From Rhodobacter ferrooxidans (GTDB lineage Bacteria > Pseudomonadota > Alphaproteobacteria > Rhodobacterales > Rhodobacteraceae): 64,000 nt of DNA. Positions 8,062-16,537 of the stretch are shown here, piece after piece. The translations under genes and the position numbers were made by a program. Below the pieces are notes generated by a model. The model had not been told where the DNA came from. It did no database searches and saw nothing but the letters and a program-made list of their open reading frames with translations. Positions within the stretch are counted from its first letter, which is position 1. Each line of letters begins with the position of its first letter. The stretch is from contig NZ_ACYY01000002.1 of the NCBI RefSeq assembly GCF_000176015.1, positions 62,001 to 126,000 of the forward strand, written 5' to 3'.

Positions 8062-9257
8062 ACGGAAACCTTGCTGCCGCTGAGCACCGGGCGGATCACC
8101 GGGCCGCGCAGGGCGGGGATGAAGGCCCAGAGCCAGATCAGCCAGCCCAGGCACCAGAGTGCGGCGGCGGTGCTCATCACCAGCACCGCGGTTTCCGGCC
8201 AGAATGGGGCTGCCATCCGCAAGGCGGTGGCCAGCCAGATCAGCCCGCAAGCCACCAGCAGTCCGGGCCGCGCCACCAAGGCGCCTGCCACCCGCCGCGC
8301 CGCCGCCCGCCCGGCCATCGCCGCGATCATGCCGCCCATCAGGCCCATGGTCAGGCCGTGCAGCGCGTCTTTCGGGGTCAGCGGCCCGATTTCAAGCCGC
8401 GCCAGGGCAAGGGCAAACAGCCCGATCGGCAACCAGGCAAAGCCGCCCAGCAACACCGCCAGCAACGGCTCGCGCCAGACCGGCGACAGCCAGAACCGCC
8501 GCAGCCGCCAGACCTGCGCCGCCGCCGCTGCCAGCAAACCGACAGCGCCTAACGCGCCTTCGGTGGCCAGGTAGGAGGCAATGCCAAGGATCAGAAACCC
8601 CAGCGCCAGCAGTTCCTCCCAGCGCCCGGCCACCTCGGGCGCCGGTCTTTCGCTGCGCAGCAGGAAGTTCCGGCCAAAGCCGATGATCGAGCGGGCACCG
8701 ACGAGGGAGAGCAGCACAAGGTAAATCAATACAGGGGCTTGCGGGTGCAATGCCAGCCAATCGCCTGCCGCTTTCGGCCAGCCCATATAGGCCAGCGCTA
8801 CCACGCCCAGCGCCACCGGCGCCAGCAGCGCCCATAGTCGTGGCCAGACCTTCGCTGCATAAATGCTGCGCAGCATGACGGCACCCAGAGCCAGCGGGAA
8901 CAGCACCACCAGCGGTGTTGCGATGCCAAAGCCCAGCGCGATCTGCCCCAGCGCCCAAGCCAGCACCAGCGTCGTCAGCAGCGCGCCGCTGACCAGTGGC
9001 CGCTTGGTCCAGCCCGGCAGCGAGGTCAGCATGAAACCCGCCGTCGCCGCGCCACCAAACCCCAAAATCAGCATCGGCGCGTGAAAGGCGGCCATGCTGG
9101 CATATTCCGGCCCGCTGCCTTGCAGCGACAACAGCCAGAACACCCCGCCGATCAGCGCCCACAGGGCGGACAGCGGAAAGAACGGCCGATGCGGTGCCTC
9201 GAAGAACGATTTCACCGCCTGCCCCTTGCGGCCGGGTTGAAGCGGCACTTGCGCCAT
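8058..9257 (-). CDS. nnrS: NnrS family haem-copper membrane protein
   Basis: The 399-aa protein has about twelve hydrophobic segments and NnrS-type features: FFEAPHRPFFPLSALW at the N-terminus, HAPMLILGFGGAATAGFMLT, and histidines positioned in or next to helices. NnrS is a haem- and copper-containing inner-membrane protein linked to nitric oxide/denitrification metabolism and nitrosative stress in Rhodobacter and others. The start lies only 21 bp after the yjjW-like stop, so it may be the last gene of the glycyl-radical enzyme operon. Its biochemical activity is not established even for family members. Confidence 0.88.
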   Translation of the reverse strand: MAQVPLQPGRKGQAVKSFFEAPHRPFFPLSALWALIGGVFWLLSLQGSGPEYASMAAFHAPMLILGFGGAATAGFMLTSLPGWTKRPLVSGALLTTLVLAWALGQIALGFGIATPLVVLFPLALGAVMLRSIYAAKVWPRLWALLAPVALGVVALAYMGWPKAAGDWLALHPQAPVLIYLVLLSLVGARSIIGFGRNFLLRSERPAPEVAGRWEELLALGFLILGIASYLATEGALGAVGLLAAAAAQVWRLRRFWLSPVWREPLLAVLLGGFAWLPIGLFALALARLEIGPLTPKDALHGLTMGLMGGMIAAMAGRAAARRVAGALVARPGLLVACGLIWLATALRMAAPFWPETAVLVMSTAAALWCLGWLIWLWAFIPALRGPVIRPVLSGSKVSV

Positions 9258-9278
9258 GCGTCACGATCCCACGGCATG

Positions 9279-10136
9279 TTACAGCCATACCACCGGCGTG
9301 ATCACCTGCGAAAGCCCGGCGGCGCGCAGGGTGGTGGCGATCTGCTCCAGACGGTCCTTGGTCATGGTTTCCCAGGCCGAGGCCGGGCCGCGCACACCGT
9401 GATTGTGAAAGGCGTTCAGCTTGACCCGCGTATGCGCCCCCAGCCGCTTGACCAGCGCCACCAGCGCCTCCAGCTCGCGCCGCGTATCGGTCTTGCCGGG
9501 GATCATCAGCAGCCGCAATTCATACAGCTTGCCCGAGGCCGCCAGCAGTTCCGCCGAGGCCAGGCTTTTGTCATTGCCGCGCCCGGTCAGATAGATGTGC
9601 TGGCCCTCGTCAAACGCCTTGATGTCCAGCATCACCCCGTCGGTGACCGGCAACAGCTTGTCCCAGCCCACAGGCCCAAGATGGCCGTTGGTATCGACGA
9701 AACAGGTCAGATGCGCCAGGTCGCGCGCTTCCTTGATCGCGGTGAACAGCGCCACGCTGAATTTCAACTGCGCCGTCGCCTCGCCGCCCGACAGGGTGAT
9801 GCCGGTCAGGAACGGCAGGTTCTGGCGGGTCAGCGCCAGCACTTGTCCTACGTCCATTAGCGACACCATCGGGTTGGCCGAGATCGGGCAGATGCGCAGG
9901 CAATCGTCGCAATTGGTGCAGAGGCTGGCATCGAAGGCAATCTTGCCCTCGACCAGCGACAGGGCTTTGGGGGCGCAAACCGGGATGCACAGACCGCAAT
10001 CGTTGCAGCGCCGCTTGGTGTGCGGGTTGTGGCAGGTCGGGCAGGAGAAGTTGCAGCCCTGCAGGAACAGCACCATCCGGTTGCCCGGACCATCGACGCA
10101 GGAAAACAGCAGGGTCTTACTGACGATGGCCTGCAA
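9279..10136 (-). CDS. yjjW: YjjW-family glycyl-radical enzyme activase (radical SAM)
   Basis: The radical SAM motif is GCNFSCPTCHN (C-x3-C-x2-C). It is followed by two ferredoxin-like cysteine clusters (CNDCGLCIPVC and CTNCDDCLRIC), typical of glycyl-radical activases with extra [4Fe-4S] clusters. LSGGEAT is the usual SAM-binding GGE element. I chose the TTG at 10136, giving 285 aa and an N-terminus like YjjW homologues. An ATG at 10205 would add 23 residues deep inside the upstream gene. The product should install the glycyl radical on the YjjI-like protein encoded directly upstream, whose 3' end it overlaps. Confidence 0.87.
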   Translation of the reverse strand: MQAIVSKTLLFSCVDGPGNRMVLFLQGCNFSCPTCHNPHTKRRCNDCGLCIPVCAPKALSLVEGKIAFDASLCTNCDDCLRICPISANPMVSLMDVGQVLALTRQNLPFLTGITLSGGEATAQLKFSVALFTAIKEARDLAHLTCFVDTNGHLGPVGWDKLLPVTDGVMLDIKAFDEGQHIYLTGRGNDKSLASAELLAASGKLYELRLLMIPGKTDTRRELEALVALVKRLGAHTRVKLNAFHNHGVRGPASAWETMTKDRLEQIATTLRAAGLSQVITPVVWL

Positions 10137-11652
10137 CGAACTCTTGCCCCATGACGCGCGGTTGGTGTTGCAGAATGGCGGTCTTTGCCGCCGCCTCGGC
10201 ACCAAGGCCGGTGGTGTTGGTGCGCGAGCCTTTCTGCGCGTTGTGTTTCGCCACGTCCGACAGCCGGATCATGTAGCCGGTCACCCGCACCAGATCGTTG
10301 CTGGCGACATTGGCGGTGAACTCGCGGAAACCACTGGCCAGCGCGCCCTTGCAAAGCTGGAACACCGCCAGCGGATTGGCCTTGATGGTTTCATCCAGCG
10401 TCAGGATCTCGCTGATGCCCGAGGGGTAATAGGCGTGATGCGGCGCCAGCGCCTGCACATGCGCCACCGGGTCCGGCTCGGTGCCGTAGGGGATGCGCAC
10501 GCCGGGGGTCAGGCCGGTATCGGTGCTGAGGCCGGCCTGGGCATGCAGCATCGCCCGGCCACGCCAGACGTTTTCCATCGGCTGCGCCTGCACGAGATCG
10601 GAAAGCGCGCGGCTGATCCGGTGGCCAAGGGCGTTGGCGGCGGCATCATGGCCGTAACGGCCGGTTTGCCCGGCCTTGGCTTGCAGCACATCCACCGCCT
10701 CGGCCATGGCGAAGATGCCATACATCGCGGTGAAACGGTCACGCTCGATCCAGCCTTCGGTCACCAGAAAACTGTCGAAAAAGCCCGAGTGATTGAAAAG
10801 ATAGTCGATCCGCGCCCGCATCAGCCGGAACGCCAGATCGGCGTAGTGCGGCAGCACTTCGGTGAAGAAATGCCTGGTGTCGCGCGCCCGCAGCGCCACT
10901 TCCTTCAGGTTGATCCGCGTCAGGGTCGAGGCGCCACCGGCAATCGGCAGCGCGTTGTAGCAACTGACGATGCCATAGCCGCGAGCATCAAAGGTGGCCG
11001 CGTGCAGCGGATGGTTGGCGACATGCGGTTTCGAACATTCGACGATATTGCCGGTGGCCTGCGAAAGCAAAGCGTCGCCGCTGGTCGCCGGGTCGTAAAG
11101 CAGCGTCAGGTTGGGCGCGATCTGTTTCAGCTCGGCATCCACCCGAAGGATGGTGCGCGCCACCCGGTTGTCGGTCGGGCCGATATTGGCGTGCAGGAAG
11201 GCATCCGGCAGCACCCGGTCGATATAGCGCCAGAACAGCTTGATCTTGCGGTAGATGTCATCGTCGCTGACGCCAGTGCAGAACGGCAGCAGCAGGTCAT
11301 CCAGCTTGCCGATATAGACCGGCATCCCGGTGACCGAGGGCACATGGTGATAGGCGATCATCAGGGTGTTGAGCGCCTCGTCCAGGTCTTGCGGCACCGG
11401 CAGTTCCAGCCAGTCGCTGCCTTTGGTCAGCACAACGGCATAGTCGGGCAACACATAGCGCGGCTTGTAGGGCGCATGGCCTTCGAACATGTCGCAGATC
11501 ACACGGGCGTCCAGCGCCTTGGCGGTTTCGGCGTCAAGCGCGGGGTAGGGCAGCATGTTCTCGGCGGCCAGCGACAGCGCGCGGGCTTTCTGCGCCGAAC
11601 TCAGGCTGGGGTCATCGGTGATGCGGCGAAGCATTTCCAACTGATCCGGCAT
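10117..11652 (-). CDS. yjjI: YjjI-family glycyl-radical enzyme (DUF3029)
   Basis: The 511-aa protein ends with the glycyl-radical loop RVTGYMIRLSDVAKH, with the radical glycine at about residue 459. A candidate catalytic cysteine lies in GIVSCYNALP. It is shorter than pyruvate formate-lyase or diol dehydratase-type enzymes and matches the compact YjjI (DUF3029) group, whose reaction is unknown. The ATG at 11652 is preceded by a good Shine-Dalgarno (AGGAG); an ATG at 11760 would add 36 residues of unrelated composition. The activase gene follows and overlaps it. The protein should work only under low oxygen because the radical is oxygen-sensitive. Confidence 0.88.
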   Translation of the reverse strand: MPDQLEMLRRITDDPSLSSAQKARALSLAAENMLPYPALDAETAKALDARVICDMFEGHAPYKPRYVLPDYAVVLTKGSDWLELPVPQDLDEALNTLMIAYHHVPSVTGMPVYIGKLDDLLLPFCTGVSDDDIYRKIKLFWRYIDRVLPDAFLHANIGPTDNRVARTILRVDAELKQIAPNLTLLYDPATSGDALLSQATGNIVECSKPHVANHPLHAATFDARGYGIVSCYNALPIAGGASTLTRINLKEVALRARDTRHFFTEVLPHYADLAFRLMRARIDYLFNHSGFFDSFLVTEGWIERDRFTAMYGIFAMAEAVDVLQAKAGQTGRYGHDAAANALGHRISRALSDLVQAQPMENVWRGRAMLHAQAGLSTDTGLTPGVRIPYGTEPDPVAHVQALAPHHAYYPSGISEILTLDETIKANPLAVFQLCKGALASGFREFTANVASNDLVRVTGYMIRLSDVAKHNAQKGSRTNTTGLGAEAAAKTAILQHQPRVMGQEFVAGHRQ

Positions 11653-11831
11653 GGCAGGCTCCTGCGGGTTGGCCCGACGGCTTCGGGTTGCCCCCAGACC
11701 TACACCGAAAGCCACCGCGGGCGCAAATGCCCTGCCGCCCGGCCCGAAAAGCCCGGACATTTTTACCGGTTAAGCCGGTGTTCACCGCACCCGACTATAT
11801 CTGATCCCGGGTGTAAAACATGGGTGTGGGT

Positions 11832-12662
11832 ATGGCTGGGCAATCGAACGCCCGCCCGATCATCATCAAACGGAAGAAGATCATCAAGGGCGGCGGGCAC
11901 CACGGTGGGGCGTGGAAAGTAGCCTATGCCGACTTTGTGACCGCCATGATGGCGTTCTTCCTGCTGATGTGGATTCTGGGCGCGACGACGGAAAAGCAAC
12001 GCAAGGGTGTGGCCGATTATTTCAGCCCCACCATCCCGATCAACCGCGTCTCGGGCGGTGGCGAGGGCATGTTTGGCGGCGACAGCGTGTTTTCCGAACA
12101 AACCATGCCGCAATCGGGCACCGGTGCCTCGGACCGCAGCCCGACCGAGCAGAATCAGGCACGCGGAGAGAACGCCGATGCCGAAGCCCAGGCCGCAGCC
12201 CAGATCGCATCGGTCGAAAAGGCGCTGACGGCACTTGGCGGCGAAAGCATGACGATGGAAGCTGCACTGCGTCATGTGGTGACAAAAGTCACTGACGAGG
12301 GTCTGGTGATTGAAATCTTCGATCTGCAAGAGGCACCGCTGTTTGCCGAAGGCACGGACGATCCGCAACCCGTCCTGCGCGACATTGCCAAGATGCTGGC
12401 CGAGGTTCTGGGGCTGGCCAGCAACAGTGTGGCGGTCAATGGCTATGTCAAAGCCTATCCGATCATGATGATCGACAATCCGGTCTGGGATTTGTCGGCC
12501 GCACGGGCGCAGGCGATGCGCGATCTGATTCAGACTGCCGGTCTGCCTGCCAATCGCGTGCAGCGCATCAGCGGCTATGCCGACCACAAGCCGGTGACCG
12601 CCGACCCGACGGCGATCCGCAACAACCGGGTGGAGGTCATTTTGCTGCGCCGGGACCGCTGA
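11832..12662 (+). CDS. motB: Flagellar stator protein MotB
   Basis: A 276-aa protein from the ATG at 11832 (an in-frame ATG at 11820 adds four residues). The basic N-terminus (PIIIKRKKI) is followed by HHGGAWKVAYADFVTAMMAF, which contains the proton-binding aspartate before a single membrane helix, then a periplasmic linker. The C-terminal OmpA-like peptidoglycan-binding domain ends in RISGYADHKPV and RNNRVEVILLR. It anchors the stator to the cell wall and pairs with MotA, which is encoded about 10.8 kb away. It stands at the head of the rightward hook gene run. A weak CtrA-like site (TTAA-N7-TTCA) is at 11770-11784. Confidence 0.93.
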   Translation: MAGQSNARPIIIKRKKIIKGGGHHGGAWKVAYADFVTAMMAFFLLMWILGATTEKQRKGVADYFSPTIPINRVSGGGEGMFGGDSVFSEQTMPQSGTGASDRSPTEQNQARGENADAEAQAAAQIASVEKALTALGGESMTMEAALRHVVTKVTDEGLVIEIFDLQEAPLFAEGTDDPQPVLRDIAKMLAEVLGLASNSVAVNGYVKAYPIMMIDNPVWDLSAARAQAMRDLIQTAGLPANRVQRISGYADHKPVTADPTAIRNNRVEVILLRRDR

Positions 12663-12665
12663 GGA

Positions 12666-12687
12666 AACAGATAGAATTTTATCTGTT
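12666..12687. repeat. Perfect AT-rich inverted repeat between motB and flgE
   Basis: AACAGATA and its exact complement TATCTGTT flank a 6-nt GAATTT spacer directly after the motB stop codon. There is no following T-run, so it is not a standard terminator, although it could form a weak hairpin. The AT-rich arms stand out in this GC-rich DNA and may be a protein-binding site upstream of flgE. It overlaps a CtrA-like box by two bases on its right side. Confidence 0.5.
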
Positions 12688-12700
12688 AGCTGGATCTTAA
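12686..12700. promoter_or_regulatory. CtrA-like box upstream of flgE
   Basis: TTAG-N7-TTAA matches the CtrA full-site pattern TTAA-N7-TTAA with one mismatch. It lies 55 bp before the flgE ATG. Similar boxes occur in other flagellar promoter regions of this window, which raises confidence above that of a single degenerate match. Confidence 0.45.
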
Positions 12701-12754
12701 GCCGCTGCCCGCAGGGTCGATTCACAAGTCGATGCAGCAGAAAGGCGGCAACAC

Positions 12755-14062
12755 ATGACGATTTCCTCCGCGCTCAGTGCCGGGGTGGCCGGGCTCAATG
12801 CCAATGCCACCCGGCTCGCGTCCATTTCCGACAACATCGCCAACTCGGGTACTTACGGCTACAAACGCGCCAGTACCGACTTTGAAAGCATGGTCATCAC
12901 TCAGGCGGCAGGTGCGGGCACCTATTCGGCGGGTGGTGTGCGCGCATCTACAACGCGGCTGATCGACGAACGCGGCGCGCTAGTTTCCACCTCCAACGCG
13001 CTTGATCTTGCGGTTTCCGGTCGCGGCATGTTGCCGGTTTCAGCGACCGCTGGTCTTGGCACCGATCTGGCAGGCACCAACCTGATGATGACCACGACCG
13101 GCTCGTTCCGCCCCGATGCCAACGGGGTGCTGCGCACCCAATCCGGGCTGGTGCTGCTGGGCTGGCCTGCCAATGCCGATGGCACGATTCCGGTCCTGCC
13201 GCGCGATACCATCGCGGGGCTGACGCCGGTGGTGATCAACTCCAACCAGCAGGCGGGCGACCCGACCACGGAAATGAAACTGGGGGTCAACTTGCCCGCA
13301 ACGCAGACCACAGCTGGTGCTGCGGGCACAACGTTGCCGCTGTCGATCGAGTATTTCGGCAACCTCGGCACCTCGGAAACGCTGGATGTCACCTTCACGC
13401 CAACGGTACCGGCCACCGGGTCGTCCAATGAATGGAAGATGGAAATTCGCGACTCGGCGCAAGGCGGCGCGCTGGTCGGCGAATACACGATCGTTTTTGA
13501 TGACAGTCGCGGCAACGGCGGCACCATCGCTTCGGTCACCACGGTGTCGGGCGGCGCCTACAATGCCGCCGACGGCACGCTGGCGCTGACTGTTGCCGGT
13601 GGCCCGCTGACCATGACCATCGGCAAGGTCGGCGACCCCAATGGCCTGACCCAGCTTTCCGACAGCTTTGCGCCAACCTCGATCACCAAGAACGGCTCGC
13701 CCGTGGGCAACCTGATGGAGGTTGAAGTTGATGAAAACGGCTATCTGACCGCCAGCTACGATACCGGATTTACCCGGCGGCTGTATCAGATTCCGCTGGT
13801 GGATACGCCCAACCTGAACGGCCTGATCGCGCTGAACAACCAGACCTACCAGATATCGCCCAACTCTGGCTCGTTCTTCCTGTGGGATGCGGGTGACGGC
13901 CCGACCGGCGCTGTGGTCGGCTATTCCCGCGAAGGCTCCACCACCGATGTGGCCGCCGAACTGACCAACCTGATCCAGACCCAGCGCGCCTATTCGTCCA
14001 ATGCCAAGGTCATCCAGACCGTTGACGAAATGTTGCAGGAAACCACCAACATCAAACGCTAG
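12755..14062 (+). CDS. flgE: Flagellar hook protein FlgE
   Basis: A 435-aa hook subunit. The N-terminus (MTISSALSAGVAGLNANATR, then SISDNIANSGTYGYKR) is the conserved flagellar axial motif, and the C-terminus (LIQTQRAYSSNAKVIQTVDE) is the partner coiled-coil segment. The variable middle contains the exposed hook domains. It is the first gene of the flgE-flgK-flgL-flgI run. FlgE polymerises after export through the flagellar type III apparatus and needs FlgD (43 kb) as cap and FliK (41 kb) for length control. Confidence 0.94.
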   Translation: MTISSALSAGVAGLNANATRLASISDNIANSGTYGYKRASTDFESMVITQAAGAGTYSAGGVRASTTRLIDERGALVSTSNALDLAVSGRGMLPVSATAGLGTDLAGTNLMMTTTGSFRPDANGVLRTQSGLVLLGWPANADGTIPVLPRDTIAGLTPVVINSNQQAGDPTTEMKLGVNLPATQTTAGAAGTTLPLSIEYFGNLGTSETLDVTFTPTVPATGSSNEWKMEIRDSAQGGALVGEYTIVFDDSRGNGGTIASVTTVSGGAYNAADGTLALTVAGGPLTMTIGKVGDPNGLTQLSDSFAPTSITKNGSPVGNLMEVEVDENGYLTASYDTGFTRRLYQIPLVDTPNLNGLIALNNQTYQISPNSGSFFLWDAGDGPTGAVVGYSREGSTTDVAAELTNLIQTQRAYSSNAKVIQTVDEMLQETTNIKR

Positions 14063-14073
14063 GGGCCTGAGCC

Positions 14074-15531
14074 ATGAGCCTGTCAGCCTCGCTTTCCAAT
14101 GCCATGTCCGGCCTGACCGCCTCCTCGCGGGCAGCCGAAGTGGTGTCGTCCAACGTCGCCAACGCGATGACGGAAGGCTATGCCCGGCGCGAGATCAACC
14201 TTGCGGCCTTGTCGCTGGGCGGTGCGGGCAAAGGCGTGGTGGTCACGGGCATCAACCGTGTCGTCAACCAGTCGCTGCTGGCGGACCGACGGGTGGCCGA
14301 GGCCGGGGTGGGCGACCGCGACGCCCGGACCGCCTTTCTGCAACGGCTGGAATCGACGCTGGGCACCTCAGACAGCGCCAGTTCGGTGCTGGGCCGGGTG
14401 GCCGCTTTCGATTCCGCGCTGATCGAGGCCAGCAGCCGCCCCGAATCCGAGGCGCGTCTGTCGAATGTGCTGGTGGCGGCGCAATCGCTGGCCAGTGGCA
14501 TCAATGCGGCCTCGACCGATATCCAGGCCGCCCGCGCATCCGCCGATGACCAGATCGAAACCGAGGTCGCCACGCTGAACGCCGGTTTGGCGCGCATTGC
14601 CGAATTGAACGTTCAGATCCGCGCGCAGTTCGGGGTCAGCCGGGATGCCACTGCCCTGATGGACCAGCGCCAGCAACTGGTGGATCAGCTTGCCAGCATC
14701 GTGCCGCTGCGCGAGGTGGACCGCGGCCACAACCAGATCGCGCTTTACACCACCGGCGGCATCCAGTTGCTCGACGGGCGTGCCGCGGTGATCGAGTTCA
14801 CGCCGGTCGGCGTGGTGACGCCCGACATGACCTTGGCCTCGGGAAGCCTTTCGGGGCTGACGTTGAACGGCCGCTCCCTGCCGACATCGGGCGCCGCCAG
14901 CATGATCGGCGGCGGCAGTCTGGCTGCGCATTTCGCGGTGCGCGACGAACTTGCCCCTGCCGCGCAAACCAAGCTGGACGCCGTCGCCCGCGATCTGGTC
15001 GAACGCTTCGCCGATCCCGCCATCGACACCACCCGCGCGCCGGGCGATCCGGGCCTGTTCACCGACGCCGGTAGCGCCTTTGTCGCCACTGATGAGGTCG
15101 GTCTTTCACAGCGGCTGGCGTTGAATGGCGCGGTCGATCCGGCGCAGGGCGGTGCGCTGTGGCGGCTGCGCGATGGCATGGGCGCGGTTGCTCCCGGCCT
15201 TTCCGGCAACTCCGCGCTGCTGTCCAGCCTGCAAACGGCGCTTGCTGCCCCGCGCGCACCGGTTTCGGGCGGGTTCATGCCGGGCGCCCGCAGCTTTTCA
15301 TCGCTGAATGCCGACGTGATCTCGGGCGTGTCCACCGCACGGCTGGGTGCCGAAGCGGAATCAAGCTTCGCCACGGCGCGGGCAACGGCGCTGCAACAGC
15401 AAGAGCTGGAGAATGGCGTTGATACCGACCAGGAAATGCAGAAACTTTTGCTGATCGAACAGGCCTATTCGGCCAACGCCCGGGTGATCCAGACTGCGGG
15501 CGACATGATCGACATCTTGATGGGAATTTGA
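14074..15531 (+). CDS. flgK: Flagellar hook-associated protein FlgK (HAP1)
   Basis: The 485-aa protein begins MSLSASLSNAMSGLTASSR followed by SSNVANAMTEGYARREI, and ends LLLIEQAYSANARVIQTAGD, the axial signatures of FlgK. It forms the first hook-filament junction layer. It starts 11 bp after flgE and ends one base before the flgL ATG, so hook and junction genes are co-transcribed. The length is near the short end of the usual range (about 480-550 aa). Confidence 0.94.
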   Translation: MSLSASLSNAMSGLTASSRAAEVVSSNVANAMTEGYARREINLAALSLGGAGKGVVVTGINRVVNQSLLADRRVAEAGVGDRDARTAFLQRLESTLGTSDSASSVLGRVAAFDSALIEASSRPESEARLSNVLVAAQSLASGINAASTDIQAARASADDQIETEVATLNAGLARIAELNVQIRAQFGVSRDATALMDQRQQLVDQLASIVPLREVDRGHNQIALYTTGGIQLLDGRAAVIEFTPVGVVTPDMTLASGSLSGLTLNGRSLPTSGAASMIGGGSLAAHFAVRDELAPAAQTKLDAVARDLVERFADPAIDTTRAPGDPGLFTDAGSAFVATDEVGLSQRLALNGAVDPAQGGALWRLRDGMGAVAPGLSGNSALLSSLQTALAAPRAPVSGGFMPGARSFSSLNADVISGVSTARLGAEAESSFATARATALQQQELENGVDTDQEMQKLLLIEQAYSANARVIQTAGDMIDILMGI

Positions 15532-15532
15532 A

Positions 15533-16537
15533 ATGACCCTGGTTTCCCTGGGTGACATGGCCCAATCCTTCATGTTGCGGCGGCAGAACGCGGCACTGAA
15601 GGCCCAGTTGCAGACCCTGTCCACCGAAGTGACCACCGGAATCGCCTCTGATACCGGGCGGCAGACCAGGGGTGATCTGGCACCGCTAAGTGCAATCGAC
15701 GCTTCACTGTCTCGGCTGGATGCTTATGGTGCGGCGACGTCCGAATCCGGTCTTTTCACCGAAGCCATGCAAACAGCCCTGTCCACCATCGAAGAAATGG
15801 CTGCGGAATTCGGCCCGGCCCTGCTGCAGACGGCAGAGTCCAGTCTGGATGTCTCCATCAGCAATATCGGCAACACGGCGCGTCAGAAGTTCGAAACCAC
15901 AATTGCCACGCTGAATGCGCGCGTCGGCGATCGAAGTCTGTTTGCCGGGCAGGCCACCAACGGTCCTGCCCTTGCCAATTCTGAAACCATTCTTGCCGCA
16001 CTGGATACCGCCATCCTGGGCGCGGTGAGCGCGACCGATGTGGCAACCGCGATTTCGACCTGGTTCGACGACCCGGCCGGATATGCGTCCGTGGCCTACC
16101 AGGGCGATGCTTCCCTGTCGCCTTTGGCGATTGCCGCGGGTGAATCGGCCGAAATCAAGGTCACGGCGATGGACCCGGCGGTGCGCGAGACCCTGAAAGG
16201 CTTTGCCATGGCGGCGATGCTTGATCGTGGCGCGCTGGCCGGCTCTCCGGAATCCCGCGCCGACTTGGCCCGCCTGGCCGGCGAGAAACTGGTCGGCACC
16301 GCCACGGATCGCGCCTACCTTGCCGCCGACCTTGGCGTGGTCGAGGGTCAGATCGAATCCGCCAAGGCGCGCAACGGCGCCGAAACCACGGCTTTGCAGA
16401 TCGCCCGGCTCGGCATCGTGTCGGTCGATCCCTATGACACAGCGACCAAACTTGAATCGACCCAGACCCAGCTGGAAACGCTTTACACGATCACCGCGCG
16501 GCTTTCGCGCCTCAGCCTGATGGATTTCCTGCGATGA
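15533..16537 (+). CDS. flgL: Flagellar hook-filament junction protein FlgL (HAP3), flagellin-like
   Basis: The 334-aa protein starts with SLGDMAQSFMLRRQNAALK and has a flagellin-like helical N-terminal region (LQTLSTEVTTG) and C-terminal helix (ESTQTQLETLYTITARLSRL). Its position between flgK and flgI and its size fit FlgL, the second junction layer to which the filament attaches. The stop overlaps the flgI start by 4 bp. Confidence 0.88.
   Translation: MTLVSLGDMAQSFMLRRQNAALKAQLQTLSTEVTTGIASDTGRQTRGDLAPLSAIDASLSRLDAYGAATSESGLFTEAMQTALSTIEEMAAEFGPALLQTAESSLDVSISNIGNTARQKFETTIATLNARVGDRSLFAGQATNGPALANSETILAALDTAILGAVSATDVATAISTWFDDPAGYASVAYQGDASLSPLAIAAGESAEIKVTAMDPAVRETLKGFAMAAMLDRGALAGSPESRADLARLAGEKLVGTATDRAYLAADLGVVEGQIESAKARNGAETTALQIARLGIVSVDPYDTATKLESTQTQLETLYTITARLSRLSLMDFLR

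Noticed and set aside
11653-11831. FNR site upstream of yjjI
   Set aside because: No TTGAT-N4-ATCAA-like sequence was found there, so oxygen control of yjjIW through FNR is not supported by this region.
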